A stretch of 64,000 nt of DNA from Streptococcus suis (GTDB lineage: Bacteria; Bacillota; Bacilli; Lactobacillales; Streptococcaceae). The stretch lies in NCBI RefSeq assembly GCF_024509525.1, contig NZ_JAMWEM010000006.1, positions 1 through 64,000 on the forward strand, in the 5' to 3' direction. Below the pieces are notes generated by a model, which was not told the DNA's origin, did no database searches, and saw only the letters and a program-made list of their open reading frames with translations. Each line of letters begins with the position of its first letter. The first letter of the stretch is position 1. Of this stretch, positions 8,409 through 15,898 are shown piece after piece. Position numbers and translations under genes: made by a program.

Positions 8409-9650
8409 TTAGATAGCCCATTCACCGTCACGGAAAATCGGTACACGGGTACCGTCTTCACGGATACCGTCAATGTTCATCTTGTTAGAGCCGATCATGA
8501 AGTCCACATGGACATCTGAACGGTTGAGACCAGCTTCTTTCAACTCTTCTTGGCTCATTTCTGTACCACCTTCGATAGAAAAGGCATAGGCTTGACCAAT
8601 CGCCAAGTGGTTTGAGGCATTTTCATCAAAGAGGGTGTTGAAGAAGGTCACACCTGATTGAGAAATTGGGCTCTTGTCTGGCACAAGGGCAACCTCACCG
8701 AGACCACGTGCACCAGCGTTGTCAAAGACCAATTTCTTCATGACTTCGTCGCCTTTTTCAGCCGTCACGTCCACGATTTCACCGTCTTTGAAGGTTACTT
8801 TGATGCCTTCGATGATGTTACCATTGTAGCTGAGTGGTTTTGTTGACGTTACATAACCGTCTGCCACACGGTAGTCAGGTGCTGTGAAGACCTCTTCTGT
8901 TGGCATGTTGGCAATAAAGTGTTCACCTTGGGCATTGACCGAACCAGCCGCTTCCCACAAGTGATTTTTCGGCATACCGAGTACGAGGTCTGTTCCTGGA
9001 GCTGTGTAGTGCAATTTGACAAACTGCTCGTCGTTGAGGACCTTAGCCTTAGCCACCAAGCGTGCTTCGTGCTCTTCCCAAGCCTTGATTGGATCTTCCT
9101 CGTAGATACGGCAAGTCTTGAAGATTTGATCCCAAAGGAGGTCCACTGCCTCTTCGTCAGACGCTGCATTCGGAAAGACTTTTTTAGCCCATTCCAAACC
9201 AGGGGCTGCACCGAGTGTCCAGCTGATTTTGTTAGCTTGGGATGCTTGCCGCATTGGGTTCAAAGCCTGGCTGAGAGCACGAGCGTTGCGAGACAATTTC
9301 TCTGGATCAACGCCATCGTAAGCACCTGGATCTTCTGACAAGACAACCAAACGGCTAGCCTTACGCTCCAAGAGGTAGTTCATTTCAGTGATGCGTTGTG
9401 GATGAACTTGTTCCAAGAGTTCCACATCAACATTGACCAAACGTTCACGCGCAATCACATCGTCCAACCAGTTGACCAAGACTTCCTTAGCACCGTGAGC
9501 ATAAGCTTCTTTGACAATCAAGCGTGCCAATTCAGCCTGTTCCACACCAATTGTCAATTGCACCGTGTGACCAGGTTGGACATTGATACCTGTTGAAACC
9601 AAGAGTTTAGCATATTTAGCGAGATTTTCTTTAAAATTTGGTAATACCAT
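8409..9650 (-). CDS. pepS: Aminopeptidase PepS (M29 thermophilic metalloaminopeptidase family)
   Basis: 413-residue cytosolic peptidase of family M29, which trims N-terminal residues from peptides using a pair of metal ions. Typical features are the conserved N-terminal MVLPNFKENLAKYAKLL and the C-terminal metal-ligand region with NHLAIGQAY and the histidine and aspartate of SDVHVDFMIGS. Full family length. The start at 9650 follows GGAG. The gene is monocistronic, with a terminator at 8381-8400. Confidence 0.92.
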   Translation of the reverse strand: MVLPNFKENLAKYAKLLVSTGINVQPGHTVQLTIGVEQAELARLIVKEAYAHGAKEVLVNWLDDVIARERLVNVDVELLEQVHPQRITEMNYLLERKASRLVVLSEDPGAYDGVDPEKLSRNARALSQALNPMRQASQANKISWTLGAAPGLEWAKKVFPNAASDEEAVDLLWDQIFKTCRIYEEDPIKAWEEHEARLVAKAKVLNDEQFVKLHYTAPGTDLVLGMPKNHLWEAAGSVNAQGEHFIANMPTEEVFTAPDYRVADGYVTSTKPLSYNGNIIEGIKVTFKDGEIVDVTAEKGDEVMKKLVFDNAGARGLGEVALVPDKSPISQSGVTFFNTLFDENASNHLAIGQAYAFSIEGGTEMSQEELKEAGLNRSDVHVDFMIGSNKMNIDGIREDGTRVPIFRDGEWAI

Positions 9651-9716
9651 CTTTTTCTCCTTTGTACTTTGAAATACCCTATTATTGTATCATATTTTGA
9701 AGCTGGGCTGACAAAA

Positions 9717-9743
9717 AAACTTCCTGACTGAGACAGGAAGTTT
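9717..9743 (-). terminator. Intrinsic terminator, probably of the nitroreductase transcript
   Basis: AAACTTCCTG / CAGGAAGTTT with a 7-base loop and seven T on the minus strand. The only minus-strand gene reading towards it is the nitroreductase, whose stop codon is about 580 bases away. The space between is filled with repeats, which suggests the terminator was displaced by their insertion. Confidence 0.8.
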
Positions 9744-9840
9744 AAACGGTATTCTTTGATATTATCGGTTTCTATCCGTCGCCACACCAGAGCATTACAC
9801 TCACCAAGGCAAGCTGACCAAGAAATATTTCCAATTTTCG

Positions 9841-10115
9841 CAGAATAAAGTTTTCAGTTTGCTTTTAGTACTAGCTCTAACTATCTGGGAGATAGTTAGA
9901 GGTGGGAGATAAAACGAACAGAGTTCGCATCAACAGCTGCAGGCTGCTTCAACAGTCAGGGTAGTGACTGTTGAAAGTTGGAAATCTTACTTACGATAGT
10001 AAGTAACGCTCGTAACGTACGCCAAAGCGAGTTCAAACAATCCAGTGGAGTGTTTGAAGTTGGAAATAAGGAAACAAAGTTTCCTCATCTACCAACGTAA
10101 TAAAGCAAACTGTAA
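9841..10115. repeat. BOX-like composite repeat, copy 1, a chain of stem-loops
   Basis: Bounded by AAAGTTTTCAGTTTGC on the left and the inverted GCAAACTGTAA on the right. The inside is a series of perfect or near-perfect palindromes: CTAACTATCT..AGATAGTTAG, CGAAC-AGA-GTTCG, TTCAACAGTCA..TGACTGTTGAA, TTACTTAC..GTAAGTAA, TTCAAACA..TGTTTGAA and AGGAAAC-AAA-GTTTCCT. Several are separated by a related linker of the form AGKTGGNARAT. The linker and the GCAGGCTGCT segment resemble the pneumococcal BOX element. No coding potential. Confidence 0.7.
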
Positions 10116-10120
10116 GTACG

Positions 10121-10214
10121 TATACTCAATGAAAATTGAAGTCAGACTAGGCGACGCAGATGTAGATAGAACTGAAGTTCATCACATCAAGTCAACAACG
10201 TCTGATCCCATCGC
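10121..10214 (+). repeat. BOX A/C-like fragment
   Basis: Begins TACTCAATGAAAATTGAAG, close to the start of pneumococcal BOX A (TACTCAATGAAAATCAAAG), and continues with GTAGATAGAACTGAAGTTC, close to BOX C. The palindrome here is GAACTGAAGTTC. It lies between two copies of the terminal-repeat element. Confidence 0.6.
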
Positions 10215-10217
10215 AGG

Positions 10218-10320
10218 GTAAAGTTTTCAGTTTGCTTTTAGTACTAGGCAACGAGCTGCAGGCTGTACTGAAGTACGCCAAAGCGAATTAACGACGTAAT
10301 AAAGCAAACTGTAAACTTTA
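10218..10320. repeat. BOX-like composite repeat, copy 2 (short)
   Basis: Has the same termini as copy 1 (AAAGTTTTCAGTTTGC and GCAAACTGTAAACTTT) but only about 50 bases inside, including a GTACTGAAGTAC palindrome. Its right end abuts the TAG stop codon of the nitroreductase gene exactly, so the element sits immediately after the coding sequence. Confidence 0.65.
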
Positions 10321-10923
10321 CTAGTTACCAAAAACCTTTACACGGTCAGCATCCGCCATGTAGTCTTTGTCTGCTGCTGGAGCTGCGATGCTTCCGAATG
10401 GTGCTTGGGCACGGAGTTTCCAGTTAGCTGGGATACCGTATTTTTCAGCAACTTGTGCATCAACCAATGGGTTGTAGTGTTGTACGTTCATACCGATATT
10501 TTTCTCAGCAAAAGCCAACCATACTGCGTACAAGTTGATACCGTGAGCTTGTTCAGACCAGATTGGGAAGTTTTCAGCGTAAAGCGGGAAGCTCTCTTGC
10601 AAGCCTTTGACCACGTCTTGGTCTTCGAAGAACAAGATAGTACCTGCACCTGCTGCAAAGCTAGCCAAGCGACCTTTTGTGCCTTCAAACGCTTCTGCTG
10701 GCGTTACTTTTTCCAATTCGCTGTAGGCAATTTCGTTCCAAAAAGCTTCTGACTCTGCACCAAAAAGTACCACTGTACGGCTAGATTGTGAGTTGAAAGC
10801 TGATGGAGCTTCTTTCATGGCTTTCTCAACAAGTGCTACCACTTCTTCATTTGATACTGGCAAGTCTTTACCAAGTGCGTAGATTGAACGGCGAGTTTCT
10901 TGAAGTTTTGCAAAGTTTGACAT
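10321..10923 (-). CDS. Nitroreductase-family protein (Frm2/YdgI-like)
   Basis: 200-residue FMN-dependent oxidoreductase of the nitroreductase family, in the group related to yeast Frm2/Hbn1 and lactococcal CinD. The N-terminal RRSIYALGKDLP and the NSQSSRTVVLF segment are typical FMN-contact regions. A strong promoter precedes the gene (TTGACA and TATAAT spaced by 17), with a perfect 8-base palindrome between the -10 and the ATG that looks like an operator. Repeats begin directly at the stop codon. The role is probably redox or metal/nitro stress defence, inferred from family. Confidence 0.85.
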   Translation of the reverse strand: MSNFAKLQETRRSIYALGKDLPVSNEEVVALVEKAMKEAPSAFNSQSSRTVVLFGAESEAFWNEIAYSELEKVTPAEAFEGTKGRLASFAAGAGTILFFEDQDVVKGLQESFPLYAENFPIWSEQAHGINLYAVWLAFAEKNIGMNVQHYNPLVDAQVAEKYGIPANWKLRAQAPFGSIAAPAADKDYMADADRVKVFGN

Positions 10924-10948
10924 AGGATTTTCTCTTTTCTAATTGTTA

Positions 10949-11007
10949 CTACATAGTGGTTTTTATCGCTATGTAGAGATTATACGTCTTTCTAGGAAAA
11001 CTGTCAA
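10949..11007 (-). promoter_or_regulatory. Consensus promoter with palindromic operator candidate
   Basis: TTGACA at 11002-11007 and TATAAT at 10979-10984, spacing 17. Just downstream is CTACATAG (10949-10956) with its perfect inverse CTATGTAG (10969-10976), 12 bases apart. A repressor bound there would block a consensus promoter. The hairpin could alternatively act in the RNA leader. Confidence 0.7.
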
Positions 11008-11116
11008 GAACTTTGACTTGTTTTTGAAATCATTTCTTCTCTACCAGTTCCAAGCATTAAGTTCGAATATTACTAAAGTTTTACACCAAAATCCCACGCC
11101 AAAATCCCAGTTTTAC

Positions 11117-11146
11117 TTGTCAAAGCTACTTAAAAATTGGTATAAT
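11117..11146 (+). promoter_or_regulatory. Promoter of the surface-glycan operon
   Basis: TTGTCA at 11117-11122 and TATAAT at 11141-11146 (spacing 18), with an extended TGG before the -10. Confidence 0.6.
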
Positions 11147-11175
11147 ATAATAAATTACCTTTTAGGAGATATTGT

Positions 11176-11871
11176 GTGAAAAAATCTGACTTACTCATTG
11201 TAATCCCCGCTTATAATGAAGAAGAGTCCATTTTAACTGTTGTTGAAAATCTGGAAACAAACTTCCCTCAGTTTGACTATGTCATTGTCAACGATGGCTC
11301 TAAAGATAAAACCGGGGAGATTTGTCATCAAAAAGGGTACCCTATGCTCGATTTACCTGTCAATCTCGGATTAGCAGGTGCTTTTCAAACAGGTCTAAAA
11401 TACGCCTATCAAGCAGGCTATCAAAAAGCAATCCAGTTTGATGCAGATGGGCAACATTTACCCGAGTATATACAGGACCTTGCAGACCAAATAGACCTCG
11501 GGTATGACCTGGTAATCGGTTCTCGTTTCGTCAACCAAAAGAAAAACTGGTCACTGAGAATGCTAGGGAATCGTCTAATTGCTGGGGCCATTCGTTTAAC
11601 GACTGGTAAAGAAGTGACCGACCCTACCTCTGGCATGCGCATGTTTAATGCCACTCTCATCAAAGAATTTTCTCAAAACATCAATTATGGTCCTGAACCA
11701 GATACCGTCTCCTATCTGATTAGAAATGGTATCAAGGTAAAAGAAGTACAGGTAAGCATGCAGGAGAGACAAGGCGGCCAAAGCTATCTGACCTTATCTC
11801 GGTCTATCCAATATATGTTACACATGTTTGCCTCTATTCTCATTATCCAAGGCATTAGAAAGCGAAACTAA
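11176..11871 (+). CDS. Family 2 glycosyltransferase, polyprenyl-phosphate sugar synthase type
   Basis: 231-residue GT2 enzyme. The N-terminal IVIPAYNEEESI and the DAD metal-binding motif (residues 89-91) followed by GQH are typical of dolichyl/undecaprenyl-phosphate mannose or glucose synthases. It starts at GTG 11176, seven bases after TAGGAGA. It lacks long C-terminal membrane segments, but the next gene encodes a DUF2304 membrane protein commonly paired with such transferases. It probably charges the lipid carrier with a sugar for a later membrane transferase. The exact sugar is unknown. Confidence 0.8.
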   Translation: MKKSDLLIVIPAYNEEESILTVVENLETNFPQFDYVIVNDGSKDKTGEICHQKGYPMLDLPVNLGLAGAFQTGLKYAYQAGYQKAIQFDADGQHLPEYIQDLADQIDLGYDLVIGSRFVNQKKNWSLRMLGNRLIAGAIRLTTGKEVTDPTSGMRMFNATLIKEFSQNINYGPEPDTVSYLIRNGIKVKEVQVSMQERQGGQSYLTLSRSIQYMLHMFASILIIQGIRKRN

Positions 11872-11874
11872 TCT

Positions 11875-12213
11875 ATGACTCCAACCTTTCAAGTAATTCT
11901 TATCCTCACGTCTCTCATCACTGCTGGTCTTATATTGCGACGAATTCAGAAATCACAAGTTCAGATTCAGGATTCCCTTTTCTGGCTCTTCTTTTCTGGA
12001 TTACTCCTTTTCCTCAGTCTCTTCCCAAAAGTAGCGGAGACAGTGACAAATTTATTAGGAATTTCCCTTCCAGTCAACTTTGTATTTCTATTTATCATCT
12101 TTTTGCTCATTATCCACCAATTCCAGCTAACTCTTCGCCTTTCTAAACTAGATAACAAGGTCAAGGAATTGGTTCAAACCCTTGCTATTGAACGATTAAA
12201 ACACGATGAATAA
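11875..12213 (+). CDS. DUF2304-family small membrane protein
   Basis: 112 residues with three hydrophobic helices followed by a charged C-terminal helix (LSKLDNKVKELVQTL), the arrangement of DUF2304 proteins. The family has no established function but is repeatedly found directly after polyprenyl-phosphate glycosyltransferase genes, as here (3-base gap). It overlaps the next gene by 8 bases. It is probably a membrane partner of the transferase. Confidence 0.8.
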   Translation: MTPTFQVILILTSLITAGLILRRIQKSQVQIQDSLFWLFFSGLLLFLSLFPKVAETVTNLLGISLPVNFVFLFIIFLLIIHQFQLTLRLSKLDNKVKELVQTLAIERLKHDE

Positions 12214-13459
12214 GATACAAAAGAACATCTATTTTTGGAATCTACTAGGTAACTTAGTTGCAGCAGGCGTGTCCGTCTTTTATCTCTTAATTGTTTCACG
12301 ATTTTCAACTGCTCAGACTGCTGACGATTTTAGCATGGCCTATGCCATTGGCAACCTTTGGGTCGTAATCGGGCTATTTCAGGTACGCAATTATCAAGGA
12401 ACAGATGTCAAAGGAACTCATTCTTTTCCAGCTTACTTTTTAGCACGATGCTATTCGCTACTCTTTATGGTCGTTAGTATATTACCATTCCTACAGCTAA
12501 CTTCTTATCAATCTAGCTATCTGCTAGTATTTCTACTATTGGCTTATCGAATTAGCGACGTTGTCTCTGACCTCTACCAAGGGCTCTTCCAACAGGAAGG
12601 GAGATTGGATATTGCCGGCCAAAATATGACCTTTCGTTATACTACAAGCATACTATTACTGGCTGGTTGCTTAGCTATCAGTCAAAATCTTGCTTTTTCC
12701 TTAGCAGGATTAGCCATCTGGAACGGACTGGTTGTCCTTCTACTTGATGTCAAGAAAAGTGCAAATTTCTCTACTCTTAGAGGAACCAACTTTTTCTCCC
12801 CTTTACTACACAAGGAAGCCTGGGGGATTTTAAAAGCCTGTCTTCCATTGTTTATCAACGGGTTCTTATTAACCTATATTTTTAACGAACCAAAACAGGT
12901 TATTGAACAGGGCTTAGCCAATGGGAGCCTAACAGCCGGTATGCAACGTGATTTCAGCATTTTATTCATGCCTGTTTTTTTTATGAGTCTCTGCGTCTTG
13001 ATTGTGCGCCCCTTAATTACCGAATTGGCAAAACTGTGGCACCAGAATAATACAATCGAGTTTGCCTCCATTTGCCGCAGACTCTTCCTCAGTCTTTTTT
13101 TAATCGGAAGTTTGGCTAGCTTAATGGCTTACTGGATTGGCGTGCCTGTCTTGAGCCTGCTTTACGGAGTAAATCTCAGCTCATATGCTGCCACCTTGGC
13201 TATCTTAGTCTTCGCAGGTATTCTCTATTCACTATCTATTGTTTGCGAGAATATCCTGACAATCTTTCGAAAACAGCAGGTCATGGTACTGATTTATCTC
13301 TGCCTCTTTGCTCTTAGTAAATGGCTTACTGGACCGTTGATTACTAGCTACCAGCTTTGGGGTGCTGCTATCAGTTTTCTCATCACAATGTTCGTCTATC
13401 TACTCTTGATGAGCCTCCTGACTTTTTATTACTACCACAAAGGAAAAAAACATGTCTAA
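12206..13459 (+). CDS. Polysaccharide flippase-like membrane protein (Wzx/MOP type)
   Basis: 417-residue integral membrane protein with about 12-14 hydrophobic segments and no other domain. The overall pattern and length, and the N-terminal YFWNLLGNLVAAGVSVFYLL, fit polysaccharide-transport proteins of the MOP superfamily. It probably flips a lipid-linked glycan across the membrane. It overlaps both neighbours by 8 bases, so translation of the operon is tightly coupled. Assignment is by fold pattern and neighbourhood rather than a signature motif. Confidence 0.7.
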   Translation: MNKIQKNIYFWNLLGNLVAAGVSVFYLLIVSRFSTAQTADDFSMAYAIGNLWVVIGLFQVRNYQGTDVKGTHSFPAYFLARCYSLLFMVVSILPFLQLTSYQSSYLLVFLLLAYRISDVVSDLYQGLFQQEGRLDIAGQNMTFRYTTSILLLAGCLAISQNLAFSLAGLAIWNGLVVLLLDVKKSANFSTLRGTNFFSPLLHKEAWGILKACLPLFINGFLLTYIFNEPKQVIEQGLANGSLTAGMQRDFSILFMPVFFMSLCVLIVRPLITELAKLWHQNNTIEFASICRRLFLSLFLIGSLASLMAYWIGVPVLSLLYGVNLSSYAATLAILVFAGILYSLSIVCENILTIFRKQQVMVLIYLCLFALSKWLTGPLITSYQLWGAAISFLITMFVYLLLMSLLTFYYYHKGKKHV

Positions 13460-14237
13460 CTTACAAAACCAGCACAGTTTTATAATTTGTGCCTACGGAG
13501 ATAGTCCCTATTTGGAGGACTGTATCCAATCGCTACTGGCACAAACTCTTCCGACAGATATTGCTCTTTATACATCTACACCTAGCCAACATATTCACAA
13601 TATCTGCCAACAGTATGCTATTCCTATACATGTAGGAACAGGGGGAGGAATTGGTAAAGACTGGAATCAAGCTCTTTCTATTGTTCAAACACCTTATGTC
13701 ACCATCGCACATCAAGATGATTTGTACCAACCGACCTACACACAAGAGATTCTCACTAAATTACAAGCTCATCCTAATAGCCTAATCGCTTTCACAGATT
13801 ATTTTGAAAAGAAAAACGAACTAGTTATCCACAGCAATACCAATTTACGTATCAAGAGATTCTTGCTCAAAGGACTAACACTTTTTCCAACTTCAAAAAT
13901 CTGGCGTCATTTTTGGCTCGGTTTGGGCAATGCCATTTGTTGTCCAGCCGTAACTTACAATCGGACTAGATTAGCAGATTTTCGTTTCGATGAAACCATG
14001 CGGACCAATTTGGATTGGTATGCTTGGTATCAGATTAATCAGTACGATGGTGACTTTATTTTCGTTCCACAGGCTCTCATGTGTCACCGCATCCATGAAG
14101 AATCTGAGACGTCACATACCATCGCAGACAATACTCGAACCAAGGAAGATTTAATGCTCTTTGAACTTTTTTGGCCTAAACCGATCGCACGTATACTTAA
14201 CCGCATTTATATCAAAGGGCAAGATTCAAATTACTAG
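13452..14237 (+). CDS. Family 2 glycosyltransferase
   Basis: 261 residues. The N-terminal SFIICAYGDSPYLEDCIQSLL and the HQDD motif (residues 87-90) are the nucleotide-sugar and metal sites of GT2 enzymes; a later TNLDWYAW segment supplies the usual acceptor-side aspartate. Unlike the first GT2 gene of this operon it looks like a transferase acting on a glycan acceptor. No membrane helix is evident, so it probably works on the cytoplasmic face. Donor and acceptor are unknown. Confidence 0.8.
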   Translation: MSNLQNQHSFIICAYGDSPYLEDCIQSLLAQTLPTDIALYTSTPSQHIHNICQQYAIPIHVGTGGGIGKDWNQALSIVQTPYVTIAHQDDLYQPTYTQEILTKLQAHPNSLIAFTDYFEKKNELVIHSNTNLRIKRFLLKGLTLFPTSKIWRHFWLGLGNAICCPAVTYNRTRLADFRFDETMRTNLDWYAWYQINQYDGDFIFVPQALMCHRIHEESETSHTIADNTRTKEDLMLFELFWPKPIARILNRIYIKGQDSNY

Positions 14238-14248
14238 GAGGTTACGTT

Positions 14249-15706
14249 GTGCTTACGAAATTAAACCAAAATAAGTGGTATCTACTGGTCTATCTTTTAG
14301 CTTGTTATATGGTCTATGCTCTCTACCTACGCAATTATCATACGTCTTTTGCTATCTATCCAATAGCAATCGGTATGATGGTATTACTAACATTATTGCC
14401 TACAAAAAAAGAAAGCGCTTCCTTCATTGCTCTATTAGTATCTGGAGTCGTTTTTGCTATTGTTACCCCTGTTCTTTACACTCCCGATGAGTATGTGCAT
14501 TTATCTCGCTCCATGCATATCGCACAGGGAGATATTAATTTAGATAACAAACCTGAACACCTGGTTATTTCTGAAGATTATTTTGCTATTATCGACGATT
14601 ATACCATGCCACCTCTTGCAGTCGATGCTTTTAATAAACCCTCGAGCAAAAAAGAGGTGCCCTTTAACGGACTTGCTGATTTTCGTACCACCAATGCCTA
14701 TTGGTTTATTGGATATATCCCGCAAGCAACAGGTATTCTTATCGGCCGAACTCTAGGCCTAAGTGTTGGGGTAACTTACTATCTAGGAAGAATTTTCAAC
14801 GCTATCTGTTATGCCGTTCTCGCTTACATAGCTATCAAACTCAGTGGTTCTTACAAACAGCTTATGATGCTTGTTACCCTTATACCTATGAACCTCTCCC
14901 TTGCAGCCTCCTATAGCCAAGATGGGATAGCTCTAGGTATTATCTATATTGCAATCGGCCTCTTTATTCACTACCTCACTCGGCAAAATAAAATAAATAC
15001 AAAGGATATCCTTCTCTACACCTCACTCTGTTGCTTATTAGCAACTTTGAAATTACCATATATTCTCTTGATTGCTCTGCTATTTTTCATCCCCAAAGAA
15101 CGTTTTGCTATTCCAAGACCCTATTTATCTCTTCTGGGTGCATCCGTGCTTGTCTTTGGAGTAGCTGCTGTTTGGTTTGCAGGCTACCAACAAATCACTT
15201 CAACTACAGTTCTAAAAGGAGTTGGCCTAAGCGGACAAATCCAATTTTTCTTTAAACATCCTTCACGGGCAATCCTAGCCTTATCAAAAGAGTTCTTATT
15301 ATCACCACACAGACTTGTTTCTCTCTTTTATTTTGGTTTTCTCGATCTGCCTATGCGCGAAACACTCATTCCGATTTTTGTTTTCTATTTGACTGTTGTC
15401 GCAAGTAATTTAGGACGTGAAAAGACAAAATTAATCAGTCGTATCGGTAGTTTAGTGATTGCCTTCTCCATCATCTGTGGTATTATTCTCGTCATGTATC
15501 TGACTTGGACAAAAATAGGAAAAGGTAGTGTTGATGGGGTTCAAGGACGATACTACCTAGGAGTATTCCCTCTCTTCCTCTTAACCCTAGCCTCTTGGCC
15601 CCTCCCAACATTTACCCCTCCTCGCCTCTCAAATGAATTCATCTTAAAAGGCAGTATTATCATAGTAACCATGGTCTTGCTATTTACTGTCTTATCGACC
15701 TATTAA
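14249..15706 (+). CDS. DUF2142-family membrane protein, likely GT-C type glycosyltransferase
   Basis: 485 residues with about 11-12 membrane segments. The first extracellular loop contains TPDEYVHLSRSMHIA, with the acidic residues expected of DUF2142 and GT-C-like transferases that take sugar from a polyprenyl-phosphate donor. It starts at GTG 14249 after AGGAGG. As the last gene of the operon it would complete the pathway: GT2 charges the carrier, and this protein transfers the sugar outside. A weak GATAA/TTATC hairpin with a T-run at 15745-15765 may end the transcript. Confidence 0.75.
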   Translation: MLTKLNQNKWYLLVYLLACYMVYALYLRNYHTSFAIYPIAIGMMVLLTLLPTKKESASFIALLVSGVVFAIVTPVLYTPDEYVHLSRSMHIAQGDINLDNKPEHLVISEDYFAIIDDYTMPPLAVDAFNKPSSKKEVPFNGLADFRTTNAYWFIGYIPQATGILIGRTLGLSVGVTYYLGRIFNAICYAVLAYIAIKLSGSYKQLMMLVTLIPMNLSLAASYSQDGIALGIIYIAIGLFIHYLTRQNKINTKDILLYTSLCCLLATLKLPYILLIALLFFIPKERFAIPRPYLSLLGASVLVFGVAAVWFAGYQQITSTTVLKGVGLSGQIQFFFKHPSRAILALSKEFLLSPHRLVSLFYFGFLDLPMRETLIPIFVFYLTVVASNLGREKTKLISRIGSLVIAFSIICGIILVMYLTWTKIGKGSVDGVQGRYYLGVFPLFLLTLASWPLPTFTPPRLSNEFILKGSIIIVTMVLLFTVLSTY

Positions 15707-15898
15707 GATAAGAAAAACTATACATCCCTACTTTTCAAGAATCAGATAATCCCTTATCAGTTTTTGTAGTTCTACATTCGGCTTTGCTCCTTAGGAAAAC
15801 TTGGTTTTTATGTAGAATTGGGTACAGGTCTTTTCTTTTCTCGAAACTTAGTCTGGTTTGTGGTAAAATAGGGGTAAGATTTACAGAAGGAAATAACC

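Noticed and set aside
10943..11179. 78-codon plus-strand frame before the glycan operon
   Set aside because: It covers two promoters and an operator and ends over the GTG start of the first GT2 gene; no ribosome site.
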